Source: Salmonella bongori NCTC 12419
Lineage (GTDB): Bacteria > Pseudomonadota > Gammaproteobacteria > Enterobacterales > Enterobacteriaceae
NCBI RefSeq assembly: GCF_000252995.1
Contig: NC_015761.1
Span: 2,170,001 to 2,234,000, forward strand
Reading direction: 5' to 3'
DNA length: 64,000 nt
Each line of letters begins with the position of its first letter. Within the stretch, counting starts at the first letter, position 1. The notes under the pieces are model-generated. The model searched no databases. It was given only the letters and a program-made list of their open reading frames with translations, and was not told where the DNA came from. Below are positions 45,141 to 55,161 of this stretch, piece by piece. The translations under genes and the position numbers were made by a program.

Positions 45141-46235
45141 ATGGGCGCCTATCTTATTCGCCGTCTGTTACTGGTGATCCCTACGCTATGGGCCATTATT
45201 ACCATTAACTTTTTTATCGTGCAGATCGCTCCCGGCGGCCCTGTCGATCAGGCGATTGCCGCGATTGAATTTGGTCAGGGCAGCGCGTTGCCAGGCGCTG
45301 GCGGCGAAGGCGTTCGCGCCAGCCATGCGCAAACCGGCGTCGGCAATATCAGCGACAGCCATTACCGCGGCGGTCGCGGGCTTGATCCGGAGGTGATCGC
45401 GGAGATCACCCATCGCTACGGCTTCGACAAACCGCTGCATGAGCGTTATTTCAAGATGCTACGGGACTATCTCTCTTTTGACTTCGGCGACAGTCTGTTT
45501 CGCAGCGCGTCCGTGCTAACGCTTATCAAAGATAGTCTTCCCGTCTCCGTTACCTTAGGTTTATGGAGTACGCTGATTATTTATCTGGTGTCAATCCCGC
45601 TGGGGATTCGCAAAGCCGTCCATAACGGTAGCCACTTTGATGTATGGAGCAGCGCGTTTATCATTATCGGTTATGCGATCCCTGCCTTCCTGTTCGCTAT
45701 TTTATTAATCGTCTTTTTTGCCGGCGGCAGCTACTACGATATCTTCCCGCTGCGCGGTCTGGTGTCCGCCAACTTCGATACATTACCGTGGTACCAGAAA
45801 ATCACCGACTATTTATGGCATATTACGCTACCGGTGCTGGCGACCGTCATTGGCGGTTTTGCCGCCCTGACAATGCTGACGAAAAATGCGTTTCTGGATG
45901 AAGTACGTAAACAGTATGTCGTTACCGCACGCGCCAAAGGTGTTAGCGAAAAGAACATTCTCTGGAAACACATTTTTCGTAACGCCATGCTGCTGGTTAT
46001 CGCCGGTTTTCCCGCCACCTTTATCAGCATGTTTTTCACCGGTTCGCTGCTGATTGAAGTGATGTTTTCACTTAACGGACTGGGGCTCCTGGGCTACGAG
46101 GCCACCGTATCGCGCGACTATCCGGTGATGTTTGGTACGCTTTATATCTTTACCCTGATTGGCTTATTACTGAATATCCTGAGCGATATCAGCTATACGC
46201 TGGTCGATCCACGCATTGATTTTGAGGGACGATAA
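45141..46235 (+). CDS. yejB: Peptide ABC transporter permease YejB
   Basis: Inner membrane permease of 364 residues, six spans, with a long periplasmic insert after TM1 rich in Gly (about residues 50-80) as in YejB. The EAA loop that docks on the ATPase is 'TARAKGVSEKNILWKHIFRN'. Its stop overlaps the yejE start by one base (TAATG). Confidence 0.96.
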   Translation: MGAYLIRRLLLVIPTLWAIITINFFIVQIAPGGPVDQAIAAIEFGQGSALPGAGGEGVRASHAQTGVGNISDSHYRGGRGLDPEVIAEITHRYGFDKPLHERYFKMLRDYLSFDFGDSLFRSASVLTLIKDSLPVSVTLGLWSTLIIYLVSIPLGIRKAVHNGSHFDVWSSAFIIIGYAIPAFLFAILLIVFFAGGSYYDIFPLRGLVSANFDTLPWYQKITDYLWHITLPVLATVIGGFAALTMLTKNAFLDEVRKQYVVTARAKGVSEKNILWKHIFRNAMLLVIAGFPATFISMFFTGSLLIEVMFSLNGLGLLGYEATVSRDYPVMFGTLYIFTLIGLLLNILSDISYTLVDPRIDFEGR

Positions 46236-47260
46236 TGCCGCGATTAAGCCCGGTCAATCAGGCCCGCTGGGCGCGTTTCCGCCATCATCGCCGGGGCTAC
46301 TGGTCGCTATGGATTTTCCTGGCCGTGTTCAGCCTGAGCTTGTGCGCGGAACTGATTGCTAACGATAAACCGTTACTGGTGCGCTATGAAGGTCAGTGGT
46401 ATTTTCCACTGGTGAAAAATTACAGTGAACGTGACTTCGGCGGCCCGCTGGCGACAAAAGCAGATTATAAGGATCCCTGGCTACAACAGCAGCTTGAGAA
46501 TCGGGGGTGGGTATTGTGGGCGCCTGTTCGTTTTGGCGCTAATACCATTAACTTTTCCACCACGCAACCCTTCCCCTCTCCGCCTTCGGCGAGCAACTGG
46601 CTGGGCACCGATGCAAATGGCGGCGACGTTTTCGCCCGTATTCTGTACGGCACCCGTATTTCTATTTTATTCGGCCTGATGTTAACGATCTGCTCCAGCG
46701 TCATGGGTGTGCTGGCGGGCGCACTGCAGGGCTATTATGGCGGCAAAGTCGATTTATGGGGGCAACGTCTCATCGAAGTCTGGTCGGGGATGCCGACCCT
46801 GTTTCTGATCATTTTACTTTCCAGCGTGGTACAGCCTAACTTCTGGTGGCTGCTGGCCATTACCGTACTGTTTGGCTGGATGAGTCTGGTGGGCGTCGTA
46901 CGCGCTGAGTTTTTACGTACCCGCAATTTTGACTATATCCGCGCCGCGCAGGCGCTTGGCGTCAGCGATCGCGACATTATCCTGCGTCATATGTTGCCTA
47001 ACGCGATGGTCGCCACCCTGACATTTTTACCGTTCATTTTATGCAGTTCTATCACCACCCTGACATCGCTGGATTTCCTGGGTTTTGGCCTGCCGCTTGG
47101 CTCTCCTTCTCTTGGTGAACTGCTCTTACAGGGGAAAAATAATTTACAGGCGCCCTGGCTGGGAATTACTGCCTTTCTGTCCGTCGCCATTCTGTTATCG
47201 CTGCTGATTTTTATTGGCGAAGCGGTACGCGACGCCTTTGATCCTGCTAAGGCGGTATAA
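46235..47260 (+). CDS. yejE: Peptide ABC transporter permease YejE
   Basis: Second permease, 341 residues, same length as E. coli YejE. N-terminal OppC-type domain ('RFRHHRRGYWSLWIF'), then five or six spans with EAA loop 'AAQALGVSDRDIILRHMLPN'. Co-translated with yejB; yejF starts one base after its stop. Confidence 0.96.
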   Translation: MPRLSPVNQARWARFRHHRRGYWSLWIFLAVFSLSLCAELIANDKPLLVRYEGQWYFPLVKNYSERDFGGPLATKADYKDPWLQQQLENRGWVLWAPVRFGANTINFSTTQPFPSPPSASNWLGTDANGGDVFARILYGTRISILFGLMLTICSSVMGVLAGALQGYYGGKVDLWGQRLIEVWSGMPTLFLIILLSSVVQPNFWWLLAITVLFGWMSLVGVVRAEFLRTRNFDYIRAAQALGVSDRDIILRHMLPNAMVATLTFLPFILCSSITTLTSLDFLGFGLPLGSPSLGELLLQGKNNLQAPWLGITAFLSVAILLSLLIFIGEAVRDAFDPAKAV

Positions 47261-47261
47261 G

Positions 47262-48851
47262 ATGACATCACCATTGCTTGCGATTGAAAATTTATCGATA
47301 GGCTTCCGTCAGCAACAGAACGTACGCCCTGTTGTTAACGCTATTTCACTCCAGGTAAACGCCGGGGAAACGCTGGCGTTGGTTGGCGAGTCAGGGTCAG
47401 GAAAAAGCGTCACGGCACTTTCCATTCTGCGTCTTTTGCCTACACCTCCGGCCGTTTATCTTTCCGGTGATATTCGCTTCCACGGCGAATCATTGCTTCA
47501 TGCCAGCGAGCAGACGCTACGTGGCGTACGCGGGAATAAAATCGCCATGATTTTTCAGGAACCGATGGTTTCACTCAACCCGTTACATACGCTGGAAAAA
47601 CAACTCTATGAGGTGCTGTCATTGCACCGGGGGATGCGTCGGGAGGCGGCAAAAGCCGAGATTATCAGTTGTCTGGATCGCGTCGGCATTCGCCAGGCAG
47701 CCCAACGGCTGCGTGATTATCCTCACCAGCTTTCCGGCGGCGAACGTCAGCGGGTCATGATTGCCATGGCGCTGTTAACGAGGCCAGAGCTGCTTATCGC
47801 TGATGAACCGACGACGGCCCTCGACGTCTCAGTGCAGGCGCAGATTTTACACCTGCTGCGGGACCTCCAGCGCGAGCTCAATATGGGATTACTGTTTATT
47901 ACCCATAATCTCAGCATTGTAAAAAAACTGGCGGATTCGGTAGCCGTGATGCAACACGGACAGTGCGTAGAGTACCATCGCGCCAATACGCTACTATCCG
48001 CGCCAGCCCATCCGTACACACAAAAATTACTCAACAGCGAACCTGCAGGCGATCCGGTTCCGCTTCCCGCCGGACAGCCGCCGTTGCTGGAAGTGGACAG
48101 GCTACGTGTGGCCTTCCCGATCCGCAAAGGCATTCTGAAGCGTGTCGTGGACCATAATGTGGTAGTTAACAACGTCAGTTTTACCTTGCATCCCGGCGAA
48201 ACGCTGGGGCTGGTCGGCGAATCAGGTTCGGGAAAAAGTACCACCGGTCTGGCATTATTACGGCTTATCCGCTCCGAAGGCCGCATCGTGTTTGACGGTC
48301 AGTCGCTGGATACGTTAAACCGCCGCCAACTGTTACCTGTTCGTCACCGTATCCAGGTCGTATTTCAGGACCCGAACTCTTCACTAAACCCGCGTTTAAA
48401 TGTATTGCAAATTATCGAAGAAGGATTACTTGTCCACCAGCCTACGCTTTCCAGCGCACAGCGCGAACAGCAGGTGAAAGCCGTCATGATGGAAGTAGGA
48501 CTCGATCCTGAAACACGACATCGTTATCCCGCGGAATTTTCCGGCGGCCAGCGTCAACGTATTGCCGTCGCCAGGGCGTTGATTTTAAAACCGTCGCTTA
48601 TTATCCTCGACGAACCAACCTCATCGCTGGACAAAACGGTTCAGGCGCAGATTCTTGCACTCCTTAAGTCACTACAGCAAAAGCATCGTCTGGCCTATAT
48701 CTTCATCAGCCACGATCTGCATGTTGTACGCGCGCTGTGCCATCAGGTTATCGTACTGCGGCAGGGAGAAGTGGTTGAACAGGGACAATGTGAGCGCGTG
48801 TTTACCGCACCTCAACAAGCGTATACGCGTCAGCTACTCGCGTTAAGCTGA
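47262..48851 (+). CDS. yejF: Peptide ABC transporter dual ATPase YejF
   Basis: 529 residues from ATG 47262 ('MTSPLLAIENLSIGF'); an in-frame ATG at 47214 lies inside yejE and is not favoured. Two complete ATPase domains: Walker A GESGSGKSVTALS and GESGSGKSTTGLA, signatures LSGGERQRVMIA and FSGGQRQRIAVA, each with Walker B and an oligopeptide-type C-terminal extension ('AHPYTQKLLNSEP'). Last gene of the operon, convergent with yejG three bases away. Confidence 0.97.
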   Translation: MTSPLLAIENLSIGFRQQQNVRPVVNAISLQVNAGETLALVGESGSGKSVTALSILRLLPTPPAVYLSGDIRFHGESLLHASEQTLRGVRGNKIAMIFQEPMVSLNPLHTLEKQLYEVLSLHRGMRREAAKAEIISCLDRVGIRQAAQRLRDYPHQLSGGERQRVMIAMALLTRPELLIADEPTTALDVSVQAQILHLLRDLQRELNMGLLFITHNLSIVKKLADSVAVMQHGQCVEYHRANTLLSAPAHPYTQKLLNSEPAGDPVPLPAGQPPLLEVDRLRVAFPIRKGILKRVVDHNVVVNNVSFTLHPGETLGLVGESGSGKSTTGLALLRLIRSEGRIVFDGQSLDTLNRRQLLPVRHRIQVVFQDPNSSLNPRLNVLQIIEEGLLVHQPTLSSAQREQQVKAVMMEVGLDPETRHRYPAEFSGGQRQRIAVARALILKPSLIILDEPTSSLDKTVQAQILALLKSLQQKHRLAYIFISHDLHVVRALCHQVIVLRQGEVVEQGQCERVFTAPQQAYTRQLLALS

Positions 48852-48854
48852 CGC

Positions 48855-49199
48855 TTAAAAAGGATTATTGTTAGAAAACGGTTCTGCTATCGCCACGCCA
48901 AAATTTTTCAGGCGACAGGTAGCGGCAAATTCATCCTGGCGATTGACAAACAGGCATGGCTCCCCTTCGCATTCCAGTACGGAGCAAGGAACTTCAATAT
49001 CGCTTAGCGCCTGGCTGAGTTTGTGCATCACTGACCACGCGCTATCTCCTGCCGGGCTCAACAGTTTAAGCGCCACCAGACTGTTTTCGGTGCTCTGCCC
49101 ATTTTGCGGAATCGGTTCAACTTTTGAACCTGCGAAACCTGCCGACCAGCGATAATTTTGCGGCAGGCGATGAACAATTGAGAGCTGTAATGTATTCAC
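48855..49199 (-). CDS. yejG: YejG, small conserved protein of unknown function
   Basis: 114 residues when started at GTG 49199, which follows GGGGAAAG and gives the same length as E. coli YejG. The frame is open to 49220 but those residues are unlike the family. The core 'QLSIVHRLPQNYRWSAGFAG' and the C-terminal 'RLKNFGVAIAEPFSN' are nearly identical to E. coli. Cytoplasmic; linked in some reports to aminoglycoside phenotypes. No known domain. Confidence 0.92.
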   Translation of the reverse strand: MNTLQLSIVHRLPQNYRWSAGFAGSKVEPIPQNGQSTENSLVALKLLSPAGDSAWSVMHKLSQALSDIEVPCSVLECEGEPCLFVNRQDEFAATCRLKNFGVAIAEPFSNNNPF

Positions 49200-49588
49200 T
49201 TTCTTTCCCCGGAAGCACAATTACTTCACAATCTATTTACATTAATATTAACACATCATTGACAATCCGTCCTTAAACAGATTGTGAACGTCCGCATCCC
49301 CGTCTGCGGCTCTACCGTGGGCTGGGGTTAAAATATTTTTACCGGCGCGGCGATAGCGGCGGGCTATATGTACCCGTTTCTGCGATCTAACTCAACCTTT
49401 TTAACTACAATGATGTGACTTTTTACACAAATGGATTTTACATAAAATAAACATAAAGAAGGAAAATGATGAATTGGTAATTGATATACATCAACTATGA
49501 AAGCCGTTTGACCTGGCCTGCGTGTCGCTGACAGCGTCCCTCATTGGTATGCAGCGCGCTAAGTCGCCGTTGAGGGACACTGCGCCAG
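49200..49588. other. Intergenic region yejG / bcr
   Basis: 389 bases between the yejG start and the bcr stop (both minus strand). It includes the yejG promoter near 49200-49270. A GTCCCTCA...TGAGGGAC inverted repeat (49536-49543 / 49571-49578) with a 27-base loop lies just past bcr. No gene is supported. Confidence 0.5.
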
Positions 49589-50779
49589 TTACCGTTTTTT
49601 AGGACGGCTGGCGTAAAGATAAAACAGAATGGAACCAGTGGCGCAAAGCGCAATCGACCAGATCATCGGCCATGCGCTGGTAAAGGTAGCTAACGACAGC
49701 AGTGCGCCGACGATAGCGCCAATGCCAAAGCGGAATGTGCCGGCCAGCGAAGACGCTGTCCCGGCCATATGCGGAAATTCATCCAGAATAACCGCCATCG
49801 CATTGGACGAAACCATCGACACACAACCGACAAACGCCGCAACGCCGACCACCAGCGCCCAGAATCCAACCCCCATCAGCGCACTGAAAACCATCCACGC
49901 CGCCATCGCAAACTGAATCCAAAGTCCGGCCCGAAACATCTTCAGCGCCCCTACCCGTCTAACAAAACGGCTGTTGATAATGGTCATCACAAACAGAAAT
50001 ACGATGTTCAGGGCGAAGTAGTAGCCGAAATCCTGTGGCGCAACATGATTAATTTCGATATAGACAAACGGCCCTGCGCTCAAAAAGGAGAACATACCGG
50101 CAAAGCTAAATCCGCTTGCCAGCATATAGCTCAGTACGCGCTTATGGCGAAATAACGCGGCGAAGTTACCTATCGTAGTACGAATATGAAAAGGTTGGCG
50201 CCGCTCCACGGGAAGCGTCTCTTTGATCAGTGTAAAAATCATGACGGATGCCAGAAGCGCCGCGATGGCCAGGATCCAGAAGATGTAATGCCAGCTCAGC
50301 CATACCAATACCCAGCCACCGACAATCGGCGCCATTAACGGCGCAATTGTCGTCACCAGCATGACAAACGACATCATGCGCGAAAACTCTTCCTTTGGAT
50401 AAATATCCCGCATTAGCGCATTGATGACGACGCTTGCCGCTGCAGCCGCCAGACCGTGAAAGAAACGCATTACAATCAGCTGATCGATAGTCTGCGCCAA
50501 CGCACAGGCGACCGCCGCCGCGGCAAACACCAGCGTTCCTCCCAGAATAACCGGCTTACGCCCAAGGCTATCCGCCATCGGACCATAGATAAGCTGGCCC
50601 AGCGCAAAGCCCAAAATATAAGTGCTGAGCGTCATCTGCGCGCTACCGGCAGGCACGCCGAATTGGGCGGAAATCACCGGCAGCGCCGGAAGATACATAT
50701 CAATCGACAGCGGCATTAACATGGCCAACAGGCCAAGAATAAAGACAATGGCAAAGGAAGAGTGCTGCCGGGTGGTCAC
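49589..50779 (-). CDS. bcr: Bicyclomycin/multidrug MFS exporter Bcr
   Basis: Drug:H+ antiporter-1 family, 396 residues as in E. coli, 12 spans. 'GPMADSLGRKPVILGG' is the MFS loop 2-3 motif, and the start 'SIDMYLPALPVISAQFG' carries the conserved acidic residue in TM1. Exports bicyclomycin, sulfonamides and some peptides in E. coli. It lies 27 bases downstream of rsuA, so the two are likely one transcript. Confidence 0.96.
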   Translation of the reverse strand: MTTRQHSSFAIVFILGLLAMLMPLSIDMYLPALPVISAQFGVPAGSAQMTLSTYILGFALGQLIYGPMADSLGRKPVILGGTLVFAAAAVACALAQTIDQLIVMRFFHGLAAAAASVVINALMRDIYPKEEFSRMMSFVMLVTTIAPLMAPIVGGWVLVWLSWHYIFWILAIAALLASVMIFTLIKETLPVERRQPFHIRTTIGNFAALFRHKRVLSYMLASGFSFAGMFSFLSAGPFVYIEINHVAPQDFGYYFALNIVFLFVMTIINSRFVRRVGALKMFRAGLWIQFAMAAWMVFSALMGVGFWALVVGVAAFVGCVSMVSSNAMAVILDEFPHMAGTASSLAGTFRFGIGAIVGALLSLATFTSAWPMIWSIALCATGSILFYLYASRPKKR

Positions 50780-50806
50780 ATCAAACTCCTGAATTTTATG
50801 AGATAG

Positions 50807-51502
50807 TTAGCCGACGCTGGCGATTTCTTCTTTAGTCAACGGACGATACTCGCCGGGAGCCAGATCCTCATCCAGAGTAATGGCGCCAATCCGTTCGCGG
50901 TGCAGTTCCACTACATGATTACCTACTGCGGCAAACATCCGCTTCACCTGGTGATAACGCCCTTCGCTAATGGTCAGACGGACTTGCACAGGCGTGATCA
51001 CCTCCAGCGTAGCGGGCCTGGTAAGATCTTTTTCATTATGCAATTGCACGCCTTTAGCAAACTGCGCCGCCGTATCGTCTGCAACAGGAGATTCAAGAGT
51101 CACCAGATAAGTTTTTTCGCAGTGGTGGCGTGGCGACGTAATACGATGCGACCACTGGCCATCATCCGTCATTAACACCAGACCGGTAGTATCAATATCC
51201 AGACGTCCTGCCGCATGCAGCTTGTACGCCACTGGCTCATCCAGGAAGTACAGTACTGTGGGATGATCGGGGTCATCAGTCGAGCAGACGTACCCCTGCG
51301 GCTTATTAAGCATAAAATAGCGTGGGCCATGTTGCTGCACTAAAGGATTACCGTCATACGCTACCGCATGTTCCGGGAGCAGCTTGAAAGCTGAATTTTT
51401 AATGATTTCGCCATCAACGGTAACACGGTTACCACGAATTTCACGCCCGGCAATAGCGCGGCTGACGCCAAGCTGCTGAGCGATAAATTTATCAAGTCGC
51501 AT
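50807..51502 (-). CDS. rsuA: 16S rRNA pseudouridine(516) synthase RsuA
   Basis: Converts U516 of 16S rRNA to pseudouridine during 30S assembly. 231 residues: N-terminal S4 RNA-binding domain ('MRLDKFIAQQLGVSRAIAG'), then the RsuA/RluA catalytic domain with the invariant aspartate in 'AGRLDIDTTGLVLMT'. Same length as E. coli. Divergent from radD, upstream of bcr. Confidence 0.97.
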   Translation of the reverse strand: MRLDKFIAQQLGVSRAIAGREIRGNRVTVDGEIIKNSAFKLLPEHAVAYDGNPLVQQHGPRYFMLNKPQGYVCSTDDPDHPTVLYFLDEPVAYKLHAAGRLDIDTTGLVLMTDDGQWSHRITSPRHHCEKTYLVTLESPVADDTAAQFAKGVQLHNEKDLTRPATLEVITPVQVRLTISEGRYHQVKRMFAAVGNHVVELHRERIGAITLDEDLAPGEYRPLTKEEIASVG

Positions 51503-51653
51503 GTGTGTGATTTAGCCTGTAATAATACGGAAATCGGGCATTCTACCCGAAAAAGGGAAGTTGCTATCCGTCCAGTATAGCGGGCTAACTATATCCCTCA
51601 AGGGAAATGATTCATGGCATACTATCCCCGGAACCGTTTAATGTTGTGAGACG

Positions 51654-53414
51654 ATGATTTTTACACTCCGCCCCTACCAGCAAGAAGCCGTAGACGCCAC
51701 GCTAAACCATTTTCGCCGCCACCGTACGCCCGCCGTCATTGTTCTGCCGACCGGCGCGGGTAAGAGTCTGGTGATCGCCGAACTGGCGCGACTGGCTCGA
51801 GGCCGCGTATTGGTACTGGCCCACGTGAAGGAACTGGTGGCGCAGAACCACGCTAAATATTGTGCGTTGGGTCTGGAGGCTGATATCTTCGCCGCTGGTC
51901 TCAAGCGAAAAGAGAGTCACGGCAAGGTGGTTTTTGGCAGCGTTCAGTCGGTAGCGCGTAATCTTGACGCCTTCCAGGAGGAGTTTTCGCTGTTGATTGT
52001 CGATGAATGCCACCGCATCGGTGACGATGCGGACAGTCAATATCAGCAAATCCTCACTCATCTGAGTAACGTTAATCCTCACTTACGGCTACTGGGGCTA
52101 ACCGCCACGCCTTTTCGCCTCGGAAAAGGCTGGATTTATCAATTTCACTATCATGGTATGGTGCGCGGCGACGAAAAAGCCCTGTTTCGCGACTGCATTT
52201 ATGAACTGCCGCTGCGTTATATGATTAAACACGGTTATCTGACGCCACCGGAACGTCTTGATATGCCCGTGGTACAATATGATTTCAGCCGCCTGCAGGC
52301 CCAAAGCAATGGACTGTTCAGCGAAGCCGACCTGAACCGCGAGCTGAAAAAGCAGCAGCGGATTACGCCGCACATCATCAGCCAAATTATGGAATTTGCG
52401 CAAACGCGCAAAGGCGTGATGATGTTCGCCGCTACGGTCGAACACGCCAAAGAGATTGTCGGTCTGCTTCCGGCAGACGACGCGGCGCTGATTACCGGCG
52501 ATACGCCAGGGCCCGAGCGCGACGCGCTGATTGATGATTTTAAGGCGCAGCGTTATCGCTATCTGGTTAACGTCTCGGTGCTGACCACCGGTTTTGACGC
52601 CCCGCACGTTGATCTCATCGCGATTCTACGTCCCACCGAGTCAGTTAGTCTTTACCAACAAATTGTCGGGCGTGGTCTGCGCCTTGCGCCGGGAAAGACC
52701 GATTGCCTGATTCTGGATTATGCTGGCAACCCGCACGACCTGTATGCCCCGGAGGTCGGTAGCCCGAAGGGAAAAAGCGATAACGTCCCTGTCCAGGTAT
52801 TTTGTCCGGCCTGCGGCTTTGCTAACACCTTCTGGGGGAAAACCACTGCCGACGGCACGCTGATTGAACACTTTGGCCGTCGCTGCCAGGGCTGGTTTGA
52901 GGATGATGACGGCCATCGCGAGCAGTGCGATTTTCGCTTTCGCTTCAAAAACTGCCCGCAGTGTAATGCCGAAAACGATATTGCCGCCCGACGCTGCCGG
53001 GAATGTGACGCCATTCTGGTTGACCCGGACGATATGTTAAAAGCGGCGCTCAGGCTCAAGGATGCGTTAGTCCTGCGCTGTAGCGGAATGACAATGCAGC
53101 ATGGGCAGGATGAGAAAGGCGAATGGCTGAAAATCACTTACTATGACGAGGACGGCGCGGATGTCAGTGAGCGCTTCCGCTTGCACACGCCCGCCCAGCG
53201 TACCGCTTTCGAACAGCTATTTATTCGCCCACATACCCGCACGCCCGGCGTTTCTTTACGCTGGAAAGCCGCGGCGGATATTGTCGCGCAGCAGGCACTG
53301 TTGCGGCATCCCGATTTTGTGGTCGCGCGGATGAAAGGCCAGTACTGGCAGGTGCGTGAAAAAGTGTTCGATTATGAAGGCCGTTTCCGCCGGGCGTATG
53401 AATTACGCGGTTAA
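51654..53414 (+). CDS. radD: SF2 DNA repair helicase-like ATPase RadD (YejH)
   Basis: 586 residues as in E. coli. Helicase domain 1 has Walker A 'LPTGAGKS' and the DExH box 'IVDECHRIGDDADS'; domain 2 has motif VI 'QIVGRGLR'. The C-terminal third has zinc-finger cysteines in 'CPACGFAN', 'GRRCQGW', 'CPQCNAE' and 'RCRECDA'. RadD stimulates RecA-mediated strand exchange and interacts with SSB. Single gene, divergent from rsuA. Confidence 0.96.
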   Translation: MIFTLRPYQQEAVDATLNHFRRHRTPAVIVLPTGAGKSLVIAELARLARGRVLVLAHVKELVAQNHAKYCALGLEADIFAAGLKRKESHGKVVFGSVQSVARNLDAFQEEFSLLIVDECHRIGDDADSQYQQILTHLSNVNPHLRLLGLTATPFRLGKGWIYQFHYHGMVRGDEKALFRDCIYELPLRYMIKHGYLTPPERLDMPVVQYDFSRLQAQSNGLFSEADLNRELKKQQRITPHIISQIMEFAQTRKGVMMFAATVEHAKEIVGLLPADDAALITGDTPGPERDALIDDFKAQRYRYLVNVSVLTTGFDAPHVDLIAILRPTESVSLYQQIVGRGLRLAPGKTDCLILDYAGNPHDLYAPEVGSPKGKSDNVPVQVFCPACGFANTFWGKTTADGTLIEHFGRRCQGWFEDDDGHREQCDFRFRFKNCPQCNAENDIAARRCRECDAILVDPDDMLKAALRLKDALVLRCSGMTMQHGQDEKGEWLKITYYDEDGADVSERFRLHTPAQRTAFEQLFIRPHTRTPGVSLRWKAAADIVAQQALLRHPDFVVARMKGQYWQVREKVFDYEGRFRRAYELRG

Positions 53415-53538
53415 TCGCACTTTTCATTGATGTGGCGATGATTTGAGTATAGAATCTCGCCCGCTTTTGCATACGCAAAGCAGATCACTTACCTGTTGCT
53501 GGGTCGCCTGTAGCAGGAATTATTAAAGAGAGATTTAA

Positions 53539-53823
53539 ATGTTTACTATCAACGCAGAAGTACGTAAAGAGCAGGGTAAGGGTGCGAGCCGCCGCCTGCG
53601 CGCCGCTAACAAGTTCCCGGCAATCATCTACGGTGGCTCTGAAGCGCCGATTGCTATCGAACTGGATCACGATCAGGTTATGAACATGCAAGCTAAAGCT
53701 GAATTCTACAGCGAAGTTCTGACCATCGTTGTTGACGGTAAAGAAGTAAAAGTTAAAGCTCAGGCTGTACAGCGTCACGCTTACAAGCCGAAGCTGCAGC
53801 ACATCGACTTCGTTCGCGCGTAA
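53539..53823 (+). CDS. rplY: 50S ribosomal protein L25
   Basis: 5S rRNA-binding protein, 94 residues, single-domain short form typical of gamma-proteobacteria. Start 'MFTINAEVRKEQGKGASRRL' with AGAGAG upstream. Strongly biased codon usage as expected for a ribosomal protein. Followed by a strong terminator. Confidence 0.99.
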   Translation: MFTINAEVRKEQGKGASRRLRAANKFPAIIYGGSEAPIAIELDHDQVMNMQAKAEFYSEVLTIVVDGKEVKVKAQAVQRHAYKPKLQHIDFVRA

Positions 53824-53840
53824 TCGTCGACATGTTGCAA

Positions 53841-53868
53841 AAAAACCCCGCTCCGGCGGGGTTTTTTT
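53841..53868 (+). terminator. Rho-independent terminator of rplY
   Basis: AAAAACCCCGC-tccg-GCGGGGTTTTTTT: GC-rich stem and seven T residues, 17 bases past the stop. The A-run on the other side could also serve the convergent yejK transcript. Confidence 0.95.
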
Positions 53869-53901
53869 GTGGTATTTTTGGCTCTGCCTCATGACAATTC
53901 G

Positions 53902-53967
53902 CAGGCCGGATAAGGTGTTTGCGCCGCCATCCGCCATTGTCTGATGACGCTACGCTTATCAGGCCTG
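53902..53967. repeat. Paired REP (BIME) between rplY and yejK
   Basis: GCAGGCCGGATAAGG...CGCCATCCGCC followed by CTGATGACGCTACGCTTATCAGGCCTG: two REP units in opposite orientation at the junction of two convergent genes. Confidence 0.8.
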
Positions 53968-53973
53968 TACCGA

Positions 53974-54981
53974 TTATTTCCCGCCCGACGTGCGACGTTG
54001 CAACTGATCGCGCAAATTCGGCGGCGTCCCCTTGATCGTCAGCGTATCGGTCGCCGGATCCCAGAAAATCCGCTCGCCCAGCAGCATTGCATCAAAATTA
54101 ATGGTTAACCCGCCGCCACTGCCCGCATATTTCGTTAGCTGGCGCAGCGTACTCCGATCCGCCGGGAAGCTCTCTTCCAGCTCATAGCCTTTTTCAGCGG
54201 TAAATTCGCTGAAGCTTACTTCACTGACGCCGGCAAGCTCCTTCGACAGCGATTCCAGTTCAATCTCTTCCCCGGCCTGCAATTGCTCGTTACAGTAGCT
54301 ATAAACCTGCTGACGCACATTCTGGCGTTCTGCTTTATCCAGTTGCGCTTCGGCAGTGAAATCATCCACCGCCTGGAGCAAGCCGCGGTTTTGCGCTTTG
54401 GCGTTCAGTCCTTCGCTGGCGCCGAGAAAATCCATAAAGAAGTCAGCTACCTTGCGCCCTACCCGGCCTTTCAGGAATGTCAGATAACGGGTCGACTCCG
54501 GATTAGTTTCCCACTCAGTAAGATCAATACGCGCCACGATATCCGCATGGTTGATATCAAGATAATGCGTTGGGTTAATGTCCAGATTTTCGTTCACCCG
54601 CATACTACTCAGGTTGTTCAGTACCGCAACCAACAGATACTCCACTGCCAGATAGCGATAATGACAGAACAGTACAATGCCGCCATCCGCAAAAGGGTAT
54701 TTTGCCAGTTCATCGCGCAGGCGTCCGGTCGCCGCCCGGCTAAAGGCAAGAAAATCTTCTTCTCCCTGACGTTGCAACCGCAGCGCTTGCGCCAGTTCAC
54801 TCTCTTCGCTAAACAGGCCATACGCCTTATTCTTGGCGCTATAGACCCGATGCAGTTCAGCCACCATTTCGACAACGGTGGTTGTCGGCTCCAGCAATGA
54901 ATCGCGCAAGACCAGCTCAAGATTTTGCTCATCGCGCTTGATAAGCTGGTGCAGGGCAATCTGGTTGATATCCAGACTCAT
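53974..54981 (-). CDS. yejK: Nucleoid-associated protein YejK (NdpA)
   Basis: A 335-residue NA37/NdpA family protein found with the nucleoid; E. coli interactors include DNA gyrase and topoisomerase IV. Same length as E. coli. 'MSLDINQIALHQLIKRDEQN' and the C-terminal 'TLTIKGTPPNLRDQLQRR' are well conserved. ATG 54981 is behind AGGAGAG. Divergent from yejL. Confidence 0.96.
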   Translation of the reverse strand: MSLDINQIALHQLIKRDEQNLELVLRDSLLEPTTTVVEMVAELHRVYSAKNKAYGLFSEESELAQALRLQRQGEEDFLAFSRAATGRLRDELAKYPFADGGIVLFCHYRYLAVEYLLVAVLNNLSSMRVNENLDINPTHYLDINHADIVARIDLTEWETNPESTRYLTFLKGRVGRKVADFFMDFLGASEGLNAKAQNRGLLQAVDDFTAEAQLDKAERQNVRQQVYSYCNEQLQAGEEIELESLSKELAGVSEVSFSEFTAEKGYELEESFPADRSTLRQLTKYAGSGGGLTINFDAMLLGERIFWDPATDTLTIKGTPPNLRDQLQRRTSGGK

Positions 54982-55161
54982 GATAAACTCTCCTTTAAGA
55001 CCGGGCAGTATTCAACCACCGCCTGCCAGAAGACGCAAGCCGATCGCCCTGTCATTTCAAGCGTAATCCGTAACGCGAATGATTTAGGGGATAAAAATGC
55101 AGAAAAAAAACTGTTGCTACGGTAATATGTTGCCCTTTCATGAACAAACAGATTTTGATTT

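Noticed and set aside
49536..49578. GTCCCTCA/TGAGGGAC inverted repeat after bcr as a terminator
   Set aside because: The loop is long and no T-run follows on the minus strand, so it is not a normal intrinsic terminator; left as an unassigned repeat.
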